A stretch of DNA of 64,000 nucleotides from Pezicula radicicola (taxonomy: Eukaryota > Ascomycota > Leotiomycetes > Helotiales > Dermateaceae): the NCBI GenBank assembly GCA_003008705.1, contig PDUO01000034.1, positions 1-64,000 on the forward strand. The letters run 5' to 3'. This document shows, one piece after another, positions 24,831 to 36,355 of this stretch (position 1 is its first letter; the number at the start of each line of letters is the position of its first letter). A program made the position numbers and the translations under genes. Below the pieces are notes generated by a model, which saw only the letters and a list, made by a program, of their open reading frames with translations, was not told where the DNA came from and searched no databases.

Positions 24831-26436
24831 ATGATGCAACGCATACCTATCTCAAGATGCTTGAGCATGACAAGCCACCTTCGTCCATATATTTCACGTT
24901 CTCGATTTAGATCTTTCTCTGTTACTTCATCTCGCCGTTTAAATACGTTGATGGAAACGAGTGGCTTCTCAGATACTCAACTCCAAGTCCGAGAAGCAAT
25001 TGCTAAAGTTTGTTCCAATTTTCCTGATGTAAGTCCATGTCGTGAAAAGATCCAACGAGTTCGAATGTTGAGTCTTAATTCAGGAGTATTGGGCCAGGCA
25101 TGATGAATCTGGAGAATGTGAGTGTTCATGGGCAATTGAGCAGCTATACTTTCATAAATGTAGACACTCGTCAATGGGCCGTGGATTTGGAATTTATCAA
25201 TCATTGAATTCAGACCAGGGCTAAATATAGCTGACGTCACTTCAAGACCCTCATGAATTGCATGCCGCTTTGGCAAAGGACGGATGGATTGGAATTGCAT
25301 TGCCGGAAGATCTGGGAGGCTCTGGTCTAGGTATTTCAGAGGCTACGATGATGTTGCATACCATATCTGAGTAAGTCCACTTTACGTCTCTATGTTCAAA
25401 ATGCTGAGAGCACATAGAAGTGGAGCAGGAATGACTGGTGCTCAATCCATACATGCAAGTAGGTGCATTCTCTTATCTCCTATAAAACTGGCTGTCATTG
25501 ATGCACGGAATAGATGTATATGCCACACAGCCGGTAGCAAAGTTCGCAACAGCAGAACAAAGACAGAGGATGCTCCCAGATTTAATCAGCGGCAAGACAC
25601 GCGCCTGTTTCGGGGTAACGGAACCTAATACAGGTCTCGAGACTCTTAAATTAAGAACTTTAGCCACACGAGACGGAGACAATTACAAAATCTCAGGCCA
25701 GAAAATTTGGATCTCATCCGCGCAGGTAGCCACGAAAATGGTTCTACTAGCACGTACAACACCTCTAGGTCAAGTGAAGAAGCCCTCGGAAGGATTGTCT
25801 CTATTCTTCGTTGACTTTGATCCAAAGCAGCCAGGTCTTGAGCTGAAGAGAATCAAGAAGATGGGTGGGAGGGCTATTGATGCTAACGAGGTATTTTTTG
25901 ACAACTATATTATCCCCAGCGATTCCCTTATTGGAAAAGAAGGCCAGGGATTCAAGATCGTCCTTCATGGAATGAATGCTGAACGCTGCCTCCTTGCTGG
26001 TGAAGCTTTGGGGCTTGGATACGCAGCTTTATACCGAGCATCGAAATATGCAAAAGAGCGTGTTGTATTTGGACGTCCCATCGGTATGAATCAAGGGATT
26101 CAGCACCCACTGGCGCAGGCCTACATGCATCTCGAAGCAGCAAAGTTGGCGACGTACCATGCTGCAAGGCTATACGACCGTTCGATGATCGATGAGACAG
26201 TAACTCAGCAAGCAGTTGGAGTTGCCTGTAACAGTGCAAAATATTTGGCTGCTGAAGCCGCTTTCACAGCTTGTGAGAGAAGCGTGTTGAGCCTTGGTGG
26301 GATGGGATATAGTTCCGAGTATCATGTTGAGAGGTATCTGAGAGAATGTTTTGTGCCTAGGATTGCACCGGTATCTAGGGAGATGATCATGAATTATGTG
26401 GGGGAGAAGGTTCTGGGCTTGCCTCGATCGTACTAA
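24831..26436 (+). CDS. mitochondrial acyl-CoA dehydrogenase family protein
   Basis: Five exons: 24831-25028, 25084-25117, 25247-25370, 25418-25458 and 25514-26436 (439 residues). All introns have GTAAGT/GTGAGT/GTAGGT donors and YAG or AAG acceptors. The N-terminus is Arg/Ser-rich and lacks acidic residues (SRSRFRSFSVTSSRR), as in a mitochondrial presequence. The body has the flavoprotein blocks ALPEDLGGSG, FGVTEPNTG, ISGQKIWISSA, VFFDNYIIPSDSLIG and the C-terminal LGGMGYSSEYHVERYLRE. The usual C-terminal catalytic Glu (YEGT region) is absent: the equivalent stretch reads RIAPVSREM. A Glu-Arg pair in GMNAERCLLAG (about residue 289) matches the position used by isovaleryl-CoA dehydrogenases and long-chain acyl-CoA dehydrogenases. 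It probably oxidises a branched or long acyl-CoA; the substrate is not determined. Confidence 0.9.
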
Positions 26437-26590
26437 ACGTCAATATACCACTGTTGGACTGTAAATGCATAGAATATACACATGTTGGTTCTTCGGATTG
26501 CTGGTGTTAAACACCTCGCATACAATACTGTTCCTCGAAAGGCCACTGTTATAGAGGCCACTCAACGCCTATACTCCGTCCAAGCCTGTC

Positions 26591-27631
26591 TCATTTCTTC
26601 AAAGCTGCAAACCTCTTCGCCAATTCATCCACATCCGGAATTGTTCCACCTACAGGGCCTTTACTTTCAATGCCCTTCTTCTGCACAGGAGCTTGTGCCT
26701 TTGGAGGAGGCTTCAAGTCCAAAGTTCCAACCTTGACCCGCGGATGCAGATTATCAGTACTAGGACTAGGAGGATTTACTCTCAATGGACTCCCTGGACC
26801 AAAAGATCTTGGCGGTGTAGCCTTGCTTAGCTGTTCCCTCTCCTCCTCCTGTCTCCCATCACCAGCAAGCGGTGCCTCAAGATTCTTCTGCGCCTGGGCA
26901 CCACTCGGATTCTCATCATCATCGTCATCATATTGTGGTGGATCTCCAAGATCCTCCTTCGCCCTCTTGGGCCAATCCACATCATAGGTCCTAGCAATTT
27001 CCTCCAGGTAACCTGTTACCAGCTTCTCTGGTGGAGGCGTTACCTCAAGCTTCTTCAACACCTTCTCACTAACCCCATTTCCTTCCATAGCGTCCAGCGC
27101 AAACTCCTTCCCATACTTATCAACCAACAGAATTCTCACCTGTCCCAACTCCTTAATATCCGTCCTTGGCGCAGCATATATCAGACTTCGTACAGCCTCT
27201 TCTAGACCTGGATCGCACACAGGTGATTCCATGAGCCCCGTTCGTGCCAGGAGAAGTTCACAGTAGAGTTCGAGGATTTCATGCAATTCGGTGGTGATAT
27301 CGGATCTGATGATGTTCTCGACGCGGATCTTTGCTGATTCAATTTTGCCGGATTTGAGGAGCTCGGCCATGGCCCGTCTTTGTTGCTTGGAGACTGCTTC
27401 ATCTTTCTGCTGTGTCATGCGAAGGCGTGCGATGGATAGCTTGAGCTGTACTTTGAGCTTGCCCTGTAAAAGATATCAGTAAGGTATATTATAGTTTCTT
27501 GTGGCATGCTAAGCTCGAATGGTGGTTGCTTTAAACCAACTTCGATAATTGAGAGGCAGAACAGCTGGAGGAGTTAAACAGATGATAAGGATATGCAAGT
27601 AACCTACTATTAGAGTCGAAGATGGCGCCAT
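26591..27631 (-). CDS. IST1: IST1-like regulator of ESCRT-III / Vps4
   Basis: Two exons on the minus strand: 27631-27608 (8 codons) and 27463-26591 (298 residues in total). The intron (27464-27607) has GTAGGT and TTTTACAG. The start is supported because exon 1 restores the family opening GKLKVQLKLSIARLRM directly after MAPSSTLI. Residues 1-180 fit the IST1 helical core (AELLKSGKIESAKIRVENII, ELHEILELYCELLLAR, IKELGQVRILLVDKYG). A disordered Asp- and Pro-rich linker follows. The extreme C-terminus, DELAKRFAALKK, matches a MIM1 helix that binds the MIT domain of Vps4. IST1 acts on endosomal membranes in multivesicular-body formation. The gene is convergent with the acyl-CoA dehydrogenase and divergent from the BRE4-like gene. 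Confidence 0.92.
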
Positions 27632-28161
27632 TCTGGACACTGCGCTTTCCCAGTCGTCCCTCTTCCAAGTTGTTGTTCTTTCCCAGATTCTCTTTGCTGT
27701 ACCTTCCTTCCCTTACCTTATGCTTGCTGCCTCGTTCGAGAAGAGCTGGATGACGTTCCAGCGGGGCGGCTTCTATAAAAGTAAAAGCGGCACTCGGAAG
27801 AGTTTAGGTAGCTGCCTAGCGTAGCTTAAGATTATTCGGCTGAGTAAGTGAAATCTATTAGCTATCCTACCCTAGGTGCCAAAATCAAGGGTTGTTTCAA
27901 CTCTTGTGAATCAGATCAGTTGACTACAAATACTTGTACATATGTCCTGCAGTTTGGATGCCGCTTTTATTTGCGAATCTGATGCCCCTCGAAGTGGGAC
28001 GCTGGTGACCCCTTGAACCTCGCCGCCTTCAGGTTCTTCGGACGTGAATATAAGCTTTTCTACATCTCCTTTTCACAACTTACACCACTCTTTGTCATGC
28101 AACCCCGTCACTCCTTTCTTCTAAACTTCTTTCAGGCACGCATTGTCAACATCCATACATC
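27632..28161. promoter_or_regulatory. divergent promoter region, IST1 / BRE4-like
   Basis: 530 bp lies between two divergent start codons. A TATAAG-like sequence near 28050 precedes a C/T-rich leader before the BRE4-like ATG. No specific operator was recognised. Confidence 0.5.
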
Positions 28162-31100
28162 ATGGGAAAACCAAAGAAGATGTTGGTGAAGGCGGAGGAA
28201 TGGGTTGAGAAACGAGCGACAGCTATCTGGACCAACCTTCAGACGAACCATCTATGGCAGAGAATGCTCAAGAATACATTGGCCACGACCATCGCCATTA
28301 TTCTGGCATTGACGCCAGCTGTAGTTACCAAATATGGTAAAGCTGCCTATCTAGGTCCGATTACAACAGTCTTTGGCCATCCTGGGAGAAGATTCGGAAT
28401 GATGGCGGAAGCATTGGTTCTCGCCGTGGGAGGAACCTTGTTCGGGATGGCCTGGTCAGTTTTTGGAGTGTATCTGTCAAGTCTTGTCTATTCGGCAAAT
28501 CCACCTGCTGCATATACGATTCGAGGGATTTTTCTCGCGTGCGCTCTAATGCTGCACGGGTTTCTTCGGTCTCATACGCCACGTCTCTTCTTATTCGTTC
28601 TCCTTATGATCATTGTATCTGTAGTCAGCCTAACAGGTGTATCCACCGCCGTTACCAAGACTCTTGTTACTCAGCTGCTATATCCTATTCTAACAGCAGT
28701 CGGTATATTGCTTATTGTAAACACGACAGTCTTTCCAGAATTCTCCAGCAGCTTTCTTGGTACCACTACTATAGAAACTCTTGGCGAGACGGTTGGAGCC
28801 TTACGAGACGCTGGCAAGTACTTTATCAGTACTGCGGAGACTTCGGAACAACAAGAGAATGCTTTGGGAACCGACGACCCAACAGACGAGCACAATGGAA
28901 TTGCACTAACGCAGACAATGACGATAGCTGAGAGGCCCCCAGAGAAGCCAGATGGACCACCATCTGTCATACGAAAGATGTTAGCCAAGTTAGCCAAGTT
29001 GCACAGGTCTAAGGAAGACGACTCAGAAACCCCAGCGCCAAAGGTCGACACAACTCCAGCAACAGTCAAACTCAAGACACTGACTGATAAGAAGGCTAAG
29101 CTGCGTACAAAACTAGCAAGTTGTAAAGCAGCTCAGACGGAATGCAACTTCGAAATATCATTCGCTGTGCTGCCACCACGGGATCTGAAGCCAATCAGTG
29201 ATACGGATATGAAAGCACTTGTTGCAAATACCATTGCTTTGATTGGGGCTTGCGAAAGTAAGTATGCTTTAATGGGAGACGTAGATGACAAGAAGGAATA
29301 TGAGAGCAAGAATGAAGCTCAGTTGGAGAAGTTGGCTGAAGACATAAAATCTGAGAGTGGCGATGATTCTTCACGACCTAATAGCGAGGTGGATGAATCA
29401 CACGATGATTCAGCAAACGAGAAGAGAGAGGCCAGGCGGACGAAGAGAGAAAAGCGCAGACTGAAGAAGAAAAAGGAAAAGCAAAGGAAGAGTCTTGAGT
29501 CGGAGATTGAGGATCTAGAATTGGTCAAGCCAAGAAAAGAGATTGAGTTCGGCGATGTCGAATTACTAAAATATCTAGTCAATCGAATCGCCAAGCCACT
29601 GGCCGACTTGCAGGAAAAGATTGATAGAAGTGTTGACGTCGTGACATCGTGTTTAGCATATTGCTACGACGTACAAAAATTGCCAAACGGTTCTCGGCCG
29701 CCCAGTGGGATTGAGCTAGAGGAAATTGACATTCGTGTCGATATTCTGTCAAATGCATTGACGGATTTTGATAAGAATTCTGCTCTGGCACTTGAAGGAG
29801 CAGCCGCCTTACACGATCTCGAGGCGCCAGAAATTGATATTATGCCTCGCATGGAGACATTCTTGATATCTTCGTTCTTGCTAAACCTCCGGCAGGCCGC
29901 TTTACATACACTGGAGATGCTTCGACATTCTCGAGTTATTGTAGAGAAGCGTCAGGCGCGACACGAACGACGTCGGCTTTATGCTCCGAGGATCAATTGG
30001 AGGAAATGGCTTACTTCTGGAGGAGAGGAGGATATGTTGGCACTCCCTGTGAGTGCGCGTAAAGATGCTCGAACTGGTACAGCCAAGGACGACCCCACGG
30101 AGAGTGATTCTAAAGACGCCAGCAATGATAATCTCCTGGGAAGAAAAGACGTGGAGACGGGACCAAGGAGCGAGAGTCCACCAGCACCACGACAAACTGG
30201 CCACAAGCCGGAGTCGGTAACCGTTGAGAAGAAATCCAAAAAGGGAGACTTAGTCCATCGCTTACGAAATGGCCTAGCGGATAGCATTGAATATTTGGCT
30301 GGAAGCGATGACGTTCTTTATGCTATCAAACTCACTATAGCCGTCTTTTTAGTCACTTGGCCGGCGTTTGTACATCGCTGGAATACGTGGTACTCATTGA
30401 ATCGAGGCCTATGGGCAGCCTTGCAGTTGGTCTTGATCACCGAAGTGGCAATTGGTACGTCGGTCAGCGTGTTCATGCTAAGAGGTGTAGGCACAACATT
30501 GGGTTGCATCTGGGGATATGCAGCCTACGAGGCAGGCAATGGCAATAGGGTCATAGCAGTCGTTATGTTGGTCATTGGTATCATACCATCCACATACATA
30601 CAGCTTGGCTCCAAATACATCAAGGCGGGAATGGTCTCCATCATTTCCATGTCTGTTGTTACATTGGGTATGTTCTTTTATATTCAAAGCATTCCATAGT
30701 GAAGACTGACTCTTCTTTAGCTACCGTAGATAAGACCGTCCCGGGCACTGCTACCGAGAATTTCCTCAGACGTCTCATTGCTTTCCTTATTGGCGGAGTC
30801 GTTGCTTTGATAGTAGAAGTAGTGTTTTTCCCTGTCAAAGCACGAGACCGCCTTGTCGAATCCTTAGCCGCGTGTATACGTCAAATAAGTGAAATGGAAG
30901 GCTGTCTTGCTTACGGCATCGAACAAGAAACGAACGTCGATGTGCACTCCAAAGCCGTAACCGAGCGTTTCGCTCGTGCCAAAGGTAAAGCCGAAGGAGC
31001 TTTAGCAGCAGCGGAGACGTTCCTCCCTTTCTGTGCTAATGAGCCACGTCTGAAAGGCTCTTTCAAAGGTCTCGCGTTAGTCTATGCAGAGATTCTGTAT

Positions 31101-31985
31101 GTCCTCCATGCCATTGTGGATAAAATGGACAATATGCTACATCTACGTCAAGAGTATGGCTCTGGCGTCTTGGAAGAGTTGAATACACAAGTTTACCAAT
31201 ACCGCCGTAATGTCGCTGGGAGCATAACGCTCGTACTTTTCGCTGTTCATGAAGCACTTACTACAAAATTGCCTCTTCCACAATTCCTCCCTTCAGCTAG
31301 GTTGGCCCATCTCCGTATGGTTAATCGCGTCAGAGAGGTCATCCTAGAACGAGCGCCAGGAGCAGGGGACGATGGTCACGAAGCGCATCGCGAATCCTTG
31401 AGAGCTTCTATGGGAATAACAATGGTGAAGCGCATTGTGCGACAAAAGTATTTATCTTGGAATGCTGCTTCAGCAGGGCAGATAGAAGTCATTGAGTATC
31501 TTGAAGAACTCATTGATCTTACAAAACTACTAGTAGGCGCGAACGAGTTTCGGAGTGGCCTACTAACGCGACCTACGTACCGTGAATATGTGGACCGGGT
31601 TGATCCACTTCATCAACCTGAAGATGTGGCACCAAGTGCTGACATTCAAAAAGACGACGAGCAAGATGAATTACGTGACATGATGCCGGAACCAGATTCT
31701 GAAACCCGGAAATTGGGCCTCACGAGACGCAGGACAACCTTTGGGAGAAAGAAAGAGGACGGCCTCGAGAAGAAGAAGTCGCCTGGTGAAAAGGACGAGG
31801 CGGAGTTGGAGAAACAGCGACTGGCCGATGAGGACGAATTGCCTAGGAGTCTGCAGAGGGTTAGAACTCGGCGGATGAGCTGGGTGCAGGAGGAGACAAA
31901 CAGGTTGGAGAAGAGCAGGAGCGCGACTATCTTAGAGGAGCAAACTAGGAGAAGAGCTGAGAAGAAGGTCGATAAGTCACAGTAA
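28162..31985 (+). CDS. BRE4-like / aromatic-acid-exporter-family membrane protein
   Basis: Two exons, 28162-30667 and 30721-31985 (1256 residues). The intron (30668-30720) has GTATGT and CTTTAG and falls inside a membrane segment. The first membrane block lies at about residues 37-195 (NTLATTIAIILALTPAVV, IIVSVVSLTGVSTAVTK). A long cytoplasmic stretch with a very basic Lys/Arg run (about 425-450) follows. A second membrane block spans about 715-870 (YAIKLTIAVFLVTWPAFV, then FLRRLIAFLIGGVVALIVEV). The C-terminal 380 residues are hydrophilic and charged. This duplicated-block layout is that of the fungal DUF2421/ArAE_2 group containing yeast BRE4 (brefeldin A sensitivity). Transport of organic anions is inferred from the FUSC-like superfamily, and the substrate is unknown. 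Confidence 0.85.
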
Positions 31986-32475
31986 AATTATATGTATCAG
32001 GTTTGCTTTTGTCTTGCTTTATACCCTTTTGCTGAAGTTTAGGAATTCAAGATCTCAATTTACCGTCAGTTGATTCCGCGACTTCAACATGCGGGATCTC
32101 AATTTCTACATTTTGCCGGAGGCATCGAACAGGCTAAACGACATTTTTTCACCAAATCTCAATATGCACTAGCTTGCCGTTCGTTCAGAATTCTTACCTA
32201 CCATGCCAAAATAGTTGCACCCGGAGTAACACTGTCCACAATCTTAATATGCACTACTGTTATGCAGTCTCTCGTCATAATTTCTCCACATAGACATCTA
32301 TTATCCCTGAGCTTTGCGTCTAAAATAATTCTACCGGCTGTTTCCAATTGGTTAATCTGTTGTACCTTAATAACGCGGGGCAATTAGCGGGGTCTGGACA
32401 TTTTCGTATTATGTTTTCTTCCACTTATCCGTTCTCTTGATGGGGAGCACGGAGTTTGATTTATGTCCGTATATG
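31986..32475. other. intergenic spacer
   Basis: No gene was recognised. One 105-codon open frame (32070-32387) has no domain and poor coding character. Confidence 0.5.
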
Positions 32476-32483
32476 TATAAATA
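32476..32483 (+). promoter_or_regulatory. TATA box of the GDSL esterase gene
   Basis: TATAAATA lies 113 bp upstream of the ATG at 32589, a normal position for a fungal TATA promoter. Confidence 0.55.
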
Positions 32484-32588
32484 CTTTACGATTCCTGCGA
32501 GTTTCCAGTTTTCACTTGGTTGCGTTTAATTGTTCGTGCTTCGTAACATTTAAAAACGTCGTTGCTTCTCTGAGTGCAGGATTTAAAG

Positions 32589-33813
32589 ATGCAGTTTCTT
32601 GTCTTATTAACACTTAGTGCAACAGCACTTGCTCAAGTACCAAGCGGATATCCAGGCTATGCCTGGGTTAAAGACTTCAGCAATTTAGTAGCCTTCGGTG
32701 ACAGGTAAGATGGCACCATTCCTAGATTCCAGCTCACTCAATTGACCCTCATATAGCTACACAGACGAAAGTCGGCTTTCTTACTTTCAAAATCACAACG
32801 GCAGCGCTCCACCACCAGGTCTCTTACTACCAGAGAGCAACTCCACAGCAGGCGGAGGAATCACTTGGGATCGATGGGTTTCTAATTACACTGGTGCGAA
32901 GCTATACGATTATGCTGTTTCAGGTGCCGTCTGTGATAACAAGATAATATACCGTTACCTCGATAGTATTTTCGGGCCCTTTCCCGACGTTGTCTACGAA
33001 GTCGAAGCTTTTCAAGCTGATGTTGCTTATATCAATGATACCACTGGCACAAATACCCTTTACACGGATCGCACACCCGATAATACAGTCTATAGCATGT
33101 GGATCGGGACTAATGATTTGGGCGAGGGTGCTTTCTTGACTGATAGTAGTTTAAATGAGACGACGATCCCGGATTATGTTGATTGTATATTTGATCGTTT
33201 TGATGGTATATATGATTCTGGGGGTCGGTATTTCGTTCTTATGAATACGGCGCCTTTGCAGTTGTCGCCTTTGTATGGTATGCCGGATGCTGGGGGTTTG
33301 AGTGCTAGTCATTATTGGCCTGATAAGGTAATTCTCACTTCTCTCCTACTTCTCAAGTTCCCGATTAATTCACCCAATTTATCAGCTTGATTTGAGTAAT
33401 TGTCTTTGCTAAAATTGAACCAATAGCCATCCAACATCACCGAAATCTCCTCAAAAATGAAAGAATACACACAACTAGTAAACAGCATCTTCTCCTATCG
33501 AGTCCCCTTCGAACTCCTAGTAGCACGACGGTACCCCGGAGCTTCCATTGCTATCTTCGACATGAATACCTTCCTCACAGATGTTTACAACGATCCTATT
33601 TCTTTTGGAATTTCTGAACCTGCTATTGTTGATGAACCTTATATTCTTTGTAGTGTTAATGGGACGGGATGTCCGAAGACTCATCCTGATTTGGGATTGG
33701 AGAACTTTTTTTGGTATGATGAGTTGCATCCTAGTCAGATTACGGATGAGATCATTGCGAGGGAGTTTGTTAGGGTTGTGGGGGCTGTGAGTGAGTATGC
33801 TACTTATTGGTGA
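32589..33813 (+). CDS. secreted GDSL-type esterase (CE16-like)
   Basis: Three exons, 32589-32704, 32757-33327 and 33427-33813 (357 residues). Introns have GTAAGA/ATAG and GTAATT/ATAG. Residues 1-15 (MQFLVLLTLSATALA) form a signal peptide. The SGNH/GDSL pattern is complete: block I FGDS with the nucleophile Ser at residue 39, a serine completed across intron 1; block III GTND; and the closing DELH with Asp327 and His330. Family CE16 enzymes are secreted acetyl esterases acting on carbohydrate acetyl groups; the exact substrate here is inferred. Several NxT/NxS sites suggest N-glycosylation. A TATA box sits 113 bp upstream of the start. Confidence 0.88.
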
Positions 33814-34265
33814 TGTTGGAGGGGGTGAGGGGAGGTGGGTTGTTTAGGGCAGTTTTATATTTATTTAATCGAAGTTTGGCACTGTCTCTTGTTGCAAGAT
33901 GATAGAATCTTAGTTAGGAGTTAAAGGGAGCTAAGTCATTAAATCCCCATCTAATTTGCCTAGTGCAATTACACTTAGTAATAAGAGGCTATACTAGCTA
34001 AATAAGGAATATAAATGCAATTTATACTAGCGATAAGATAGTAAAGCTCTAAAGTGTTAGGAGGTGTTAGATAGGAGCTAAATACATAGACAGGACTAGA
34101 AAACTAACGATCTTTACACTATATTTATAGCATTGCAAATAGGTAGTAGATACACTAAAACTTAGCGTATCTGCAGGATTTTACCTGAAGTTCCTCTTCG
34201 CATCATTCCAACAACATTTCTACCACCAACACACCAACGCAGCTTCACACAGACATTTAGCCGCA
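33814..34265. other. intergenic spacer
   Basis: AT-rich sequence with many TAA/TAG and repeated ctagctaa-like words, possibly an old RIP-affected relic. No gene was recognised. Confidence 0.45.
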
Positions 34266-35728
34266 ATGCCGTCCAAGTCTAGCCACGGAGAGGGCCTACA
34301 CCCAAAGAGATATTTCATGAGACCACGCGGGACGGTTCAGAAACTAGATGCCTTTGCAAAAGACCTAAATACATCAGTGACTCACGCGTTGCCCTCTACA
34401 AGCCAAAATTTTAGCAACGTCGCCGTATTTATGTTCAGTTTTGAGTGCGATAATTTGGGATCCGATATCACTATGAAAGAGCTGAAAGATGTATTTGAGA
34501 AGTAAGTTTTCAAGTCTTTCAAGTTTTCAACAAGCCATAAAGATATTTTCAGAATTTTAATATTGCAATTTTTTTATAGACAGTATAATTACACAGTTGA
34601 GACCATCCGCATCCCAGATAATAACTCATTCAACGACCTACTTTTACAACTCGTTTTATTCTCCCAGAAGTATGATAGGCCAGGTTGTCTTACTATATAT
34701 TATTACTCTGGCCATGGCGTGCAAGTTGGGAATGATGGAGATAGGGCTTTTATGTTATGGTAAGCTCTGAATTGTCTCTCGTAATGGTCGGTTGTTTATT
34801 TTGTTTTCTTTTACATCGCTTTGACCTTTTACTGTTATCGTATGAACTGGTTTGCAAGAGATAATTTTTATTAGGGGAAGTCGGTTAGCCAAATCAAGTG
34901 AGTTACCCAAGTCAAGTGAGTTACCCAAGTCAAGTGAGTTGCCCAAGTCAATATAGCCATTCAAATCATATCTTACAAACCAATTAACACGGTACCGCTG
35001 TCTTCCTCAAACGCCAGCTAATACAAAACAGCGGAAGAGCACAACGCAACCGCGCCGGCGAGAAAACTTCTCTCGGCCCTACTATAGACTGGTACAGAAT
35101 ATCCGGAGGCATAGATACACAGGAAAATGCCAAAGCTCTTCTAATCTTTGACTGCTATTTTGCAGAATGCAATGCTGTGGGGCAAGGGCCTGAGATCTTC
35201 GCAGCAGCAGGATGGGATGCTGAAGCTACAGGTGATCTTGACAGATCATTTGCCCGAATTCTAATCAAGAAATTTAAAGCTCTCAATGGCGCGCCTCGAT
35301 CTATTGCCCAAATCTATGCGGATTTGGCAAGGAGTAATATCACCAATAATCTAGGTGCTCAGACCGTATATATTCCGAAGCTTGATACAGAGAGTATTGT
35401 TCTCCAGAGGGTGACGAATATACCTCATTCTCAACAACGAAATAGAACCATCGATAAGCTTTTGGAAGGGGACGCTCGTGTTTTGATTAGTGTTCGTTTG
35501 GCTGATGAAGGCGTCATCTATAAAAATCTTGGCCAATGGGAGGCTTGGTTCAAGTCCATATTGCCTGAAGAAATCGACAGTGCTGCTATTAGAATGGAAG
35601 GCAGCTTCGACGTTGATTCCTCTTTACTGTTGTTTACCGTACCGTTTGAAGTTTATTCCATGCTTCCGACTAGCAACACTGCGTACGAATTTATCTCGAT
35701 CGTTAAGTCAAGCAACCGCCTATTGTAG
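34266..35728 (+). CDS. orphan caspase-like (C14-type) protein
   Basis: Three exons, 34266-34501, 34580-34759 and 35032-35728 (370 residues). Intron 1 has GTAAGT and ATAG. Intron 2 (34760-35031, 272 nt) has GTAAGC and AACAG and is swollen by an 18-bp tandem repeat. The protein has a caspase-type p20 pattern: VAVFMFSFECDNLG opening, a helix with LKDVFEK, strand LTIYYYSGHG with His124, and strand LLIFDCYFAE with Cys180. This His-Cys pair is the catalytic dyad of metacaspases and caspase-like proteases. No Gln-rich metacaspase prodomain, NTPase or repeat domain is attached. The C-terminal 120 residues are not recognised. A role in regulated cell death is only inferred. The acceptor of intron 2 is the least certain junction. 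Confidence 0.72.
34886..34950 (+). repeat. 18-bp tandem repeat inside intron 2 (locus 2, cleanest copy)
   Basis: About 3.5 head-to-tail copies of an 18-bp unit close to acccaagtcaagtgagtt, with only one or two changes per copy. It lies wholly within the second intron of the caspase-like gene. Confidence 0.85.
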
Positions 35729-35745
35729 ACAATATTGAGCGATTA

Positions 35746-35824
35746 GGGTACTTGATTTGGGTAACCAACTTGTTTTAGTAACTGATTTGACTTGGGTAGC
35801 TCACCTAGTTTAGGTAACTCTTGC
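35746..35824 (-). repeat. 18-bp-period repeat, inverted (locus 3)
   Basis: Four 18-bp units (ttgatttgggtaaccaac, ttgttttagtaactgatt, tgacttgggtagctcacc and tagtttaggtaactcttg) are reverse-complement relatives of the intron copy. The array starts 17 bp after the stop codon of the caspase-like gene. Confidence 0.7.
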
Positions 35825-36355
35825 ATATACTTTCGCAAGTTAGTCTAATATTATAGCTTCTAGCCATGTAATAGGTGCAGTTGTGAAGTTACTTCACATA
35901 AGTTAATTGGCTATAAACTCTAGATAAAAGCTACCCTTAATGAAATAAAAGCCTAGAATCCTATAGTTTTGATTCGTCAAGGGTTGAAGTTGCAAGTCAA
36001 GACCTTACAATAAACTTGTTAGTTCGCAGCCTGCACTCAGTGCAGAACCTGCATCAACAAATCAACAAATTAGGTTTCCGCTTATGGCTTTGAAAGTTCA
36101 TTCAAGAGATCTGGTTACCGGTAGAACAGATCTTCGAGATTTTTACAAACCAGATCTCTTACATGAACTGTCAAAAGTTTAGCGAGACAGTTGGCGGCAA
36201 GGCATGATTTGCTCACTTATTGTATTGCAGCCTGTAACCTACCCTCCCAGTATTGCAGTTGATGAAGATGTTATAAACACGGCATTCCCACCTCTAAAGC
36301 AACCACTATTCGCTCTTTATCAGATACCCTACTACTATCAAACGCCCATTTGAAC
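35825..36355. other. intergenic spacer
   Basis: No gene was recognised. An inverted motif lies near 36100-36170: agatctggttaccggtagaacagatct is followed by aaaccagatctctta. Confidence 0.4.

Noticed and set aside
28671..29075. Antisense open frames of 90-135 codons inside the BRE4-like gene
   Set aside because: Shadows of the real frame: composition mirrors the sense codons and no domain is present. The same applies to the many frames opposite the INCENP-like, J-domain and RabGAP genes.
34755..34964. Minus-strand frame with LDLGNS hexapeptide repeats
   Set aside because: It is only a translation of the 18-bp DNA repeat inside an intron; there is no evidence for a protein.
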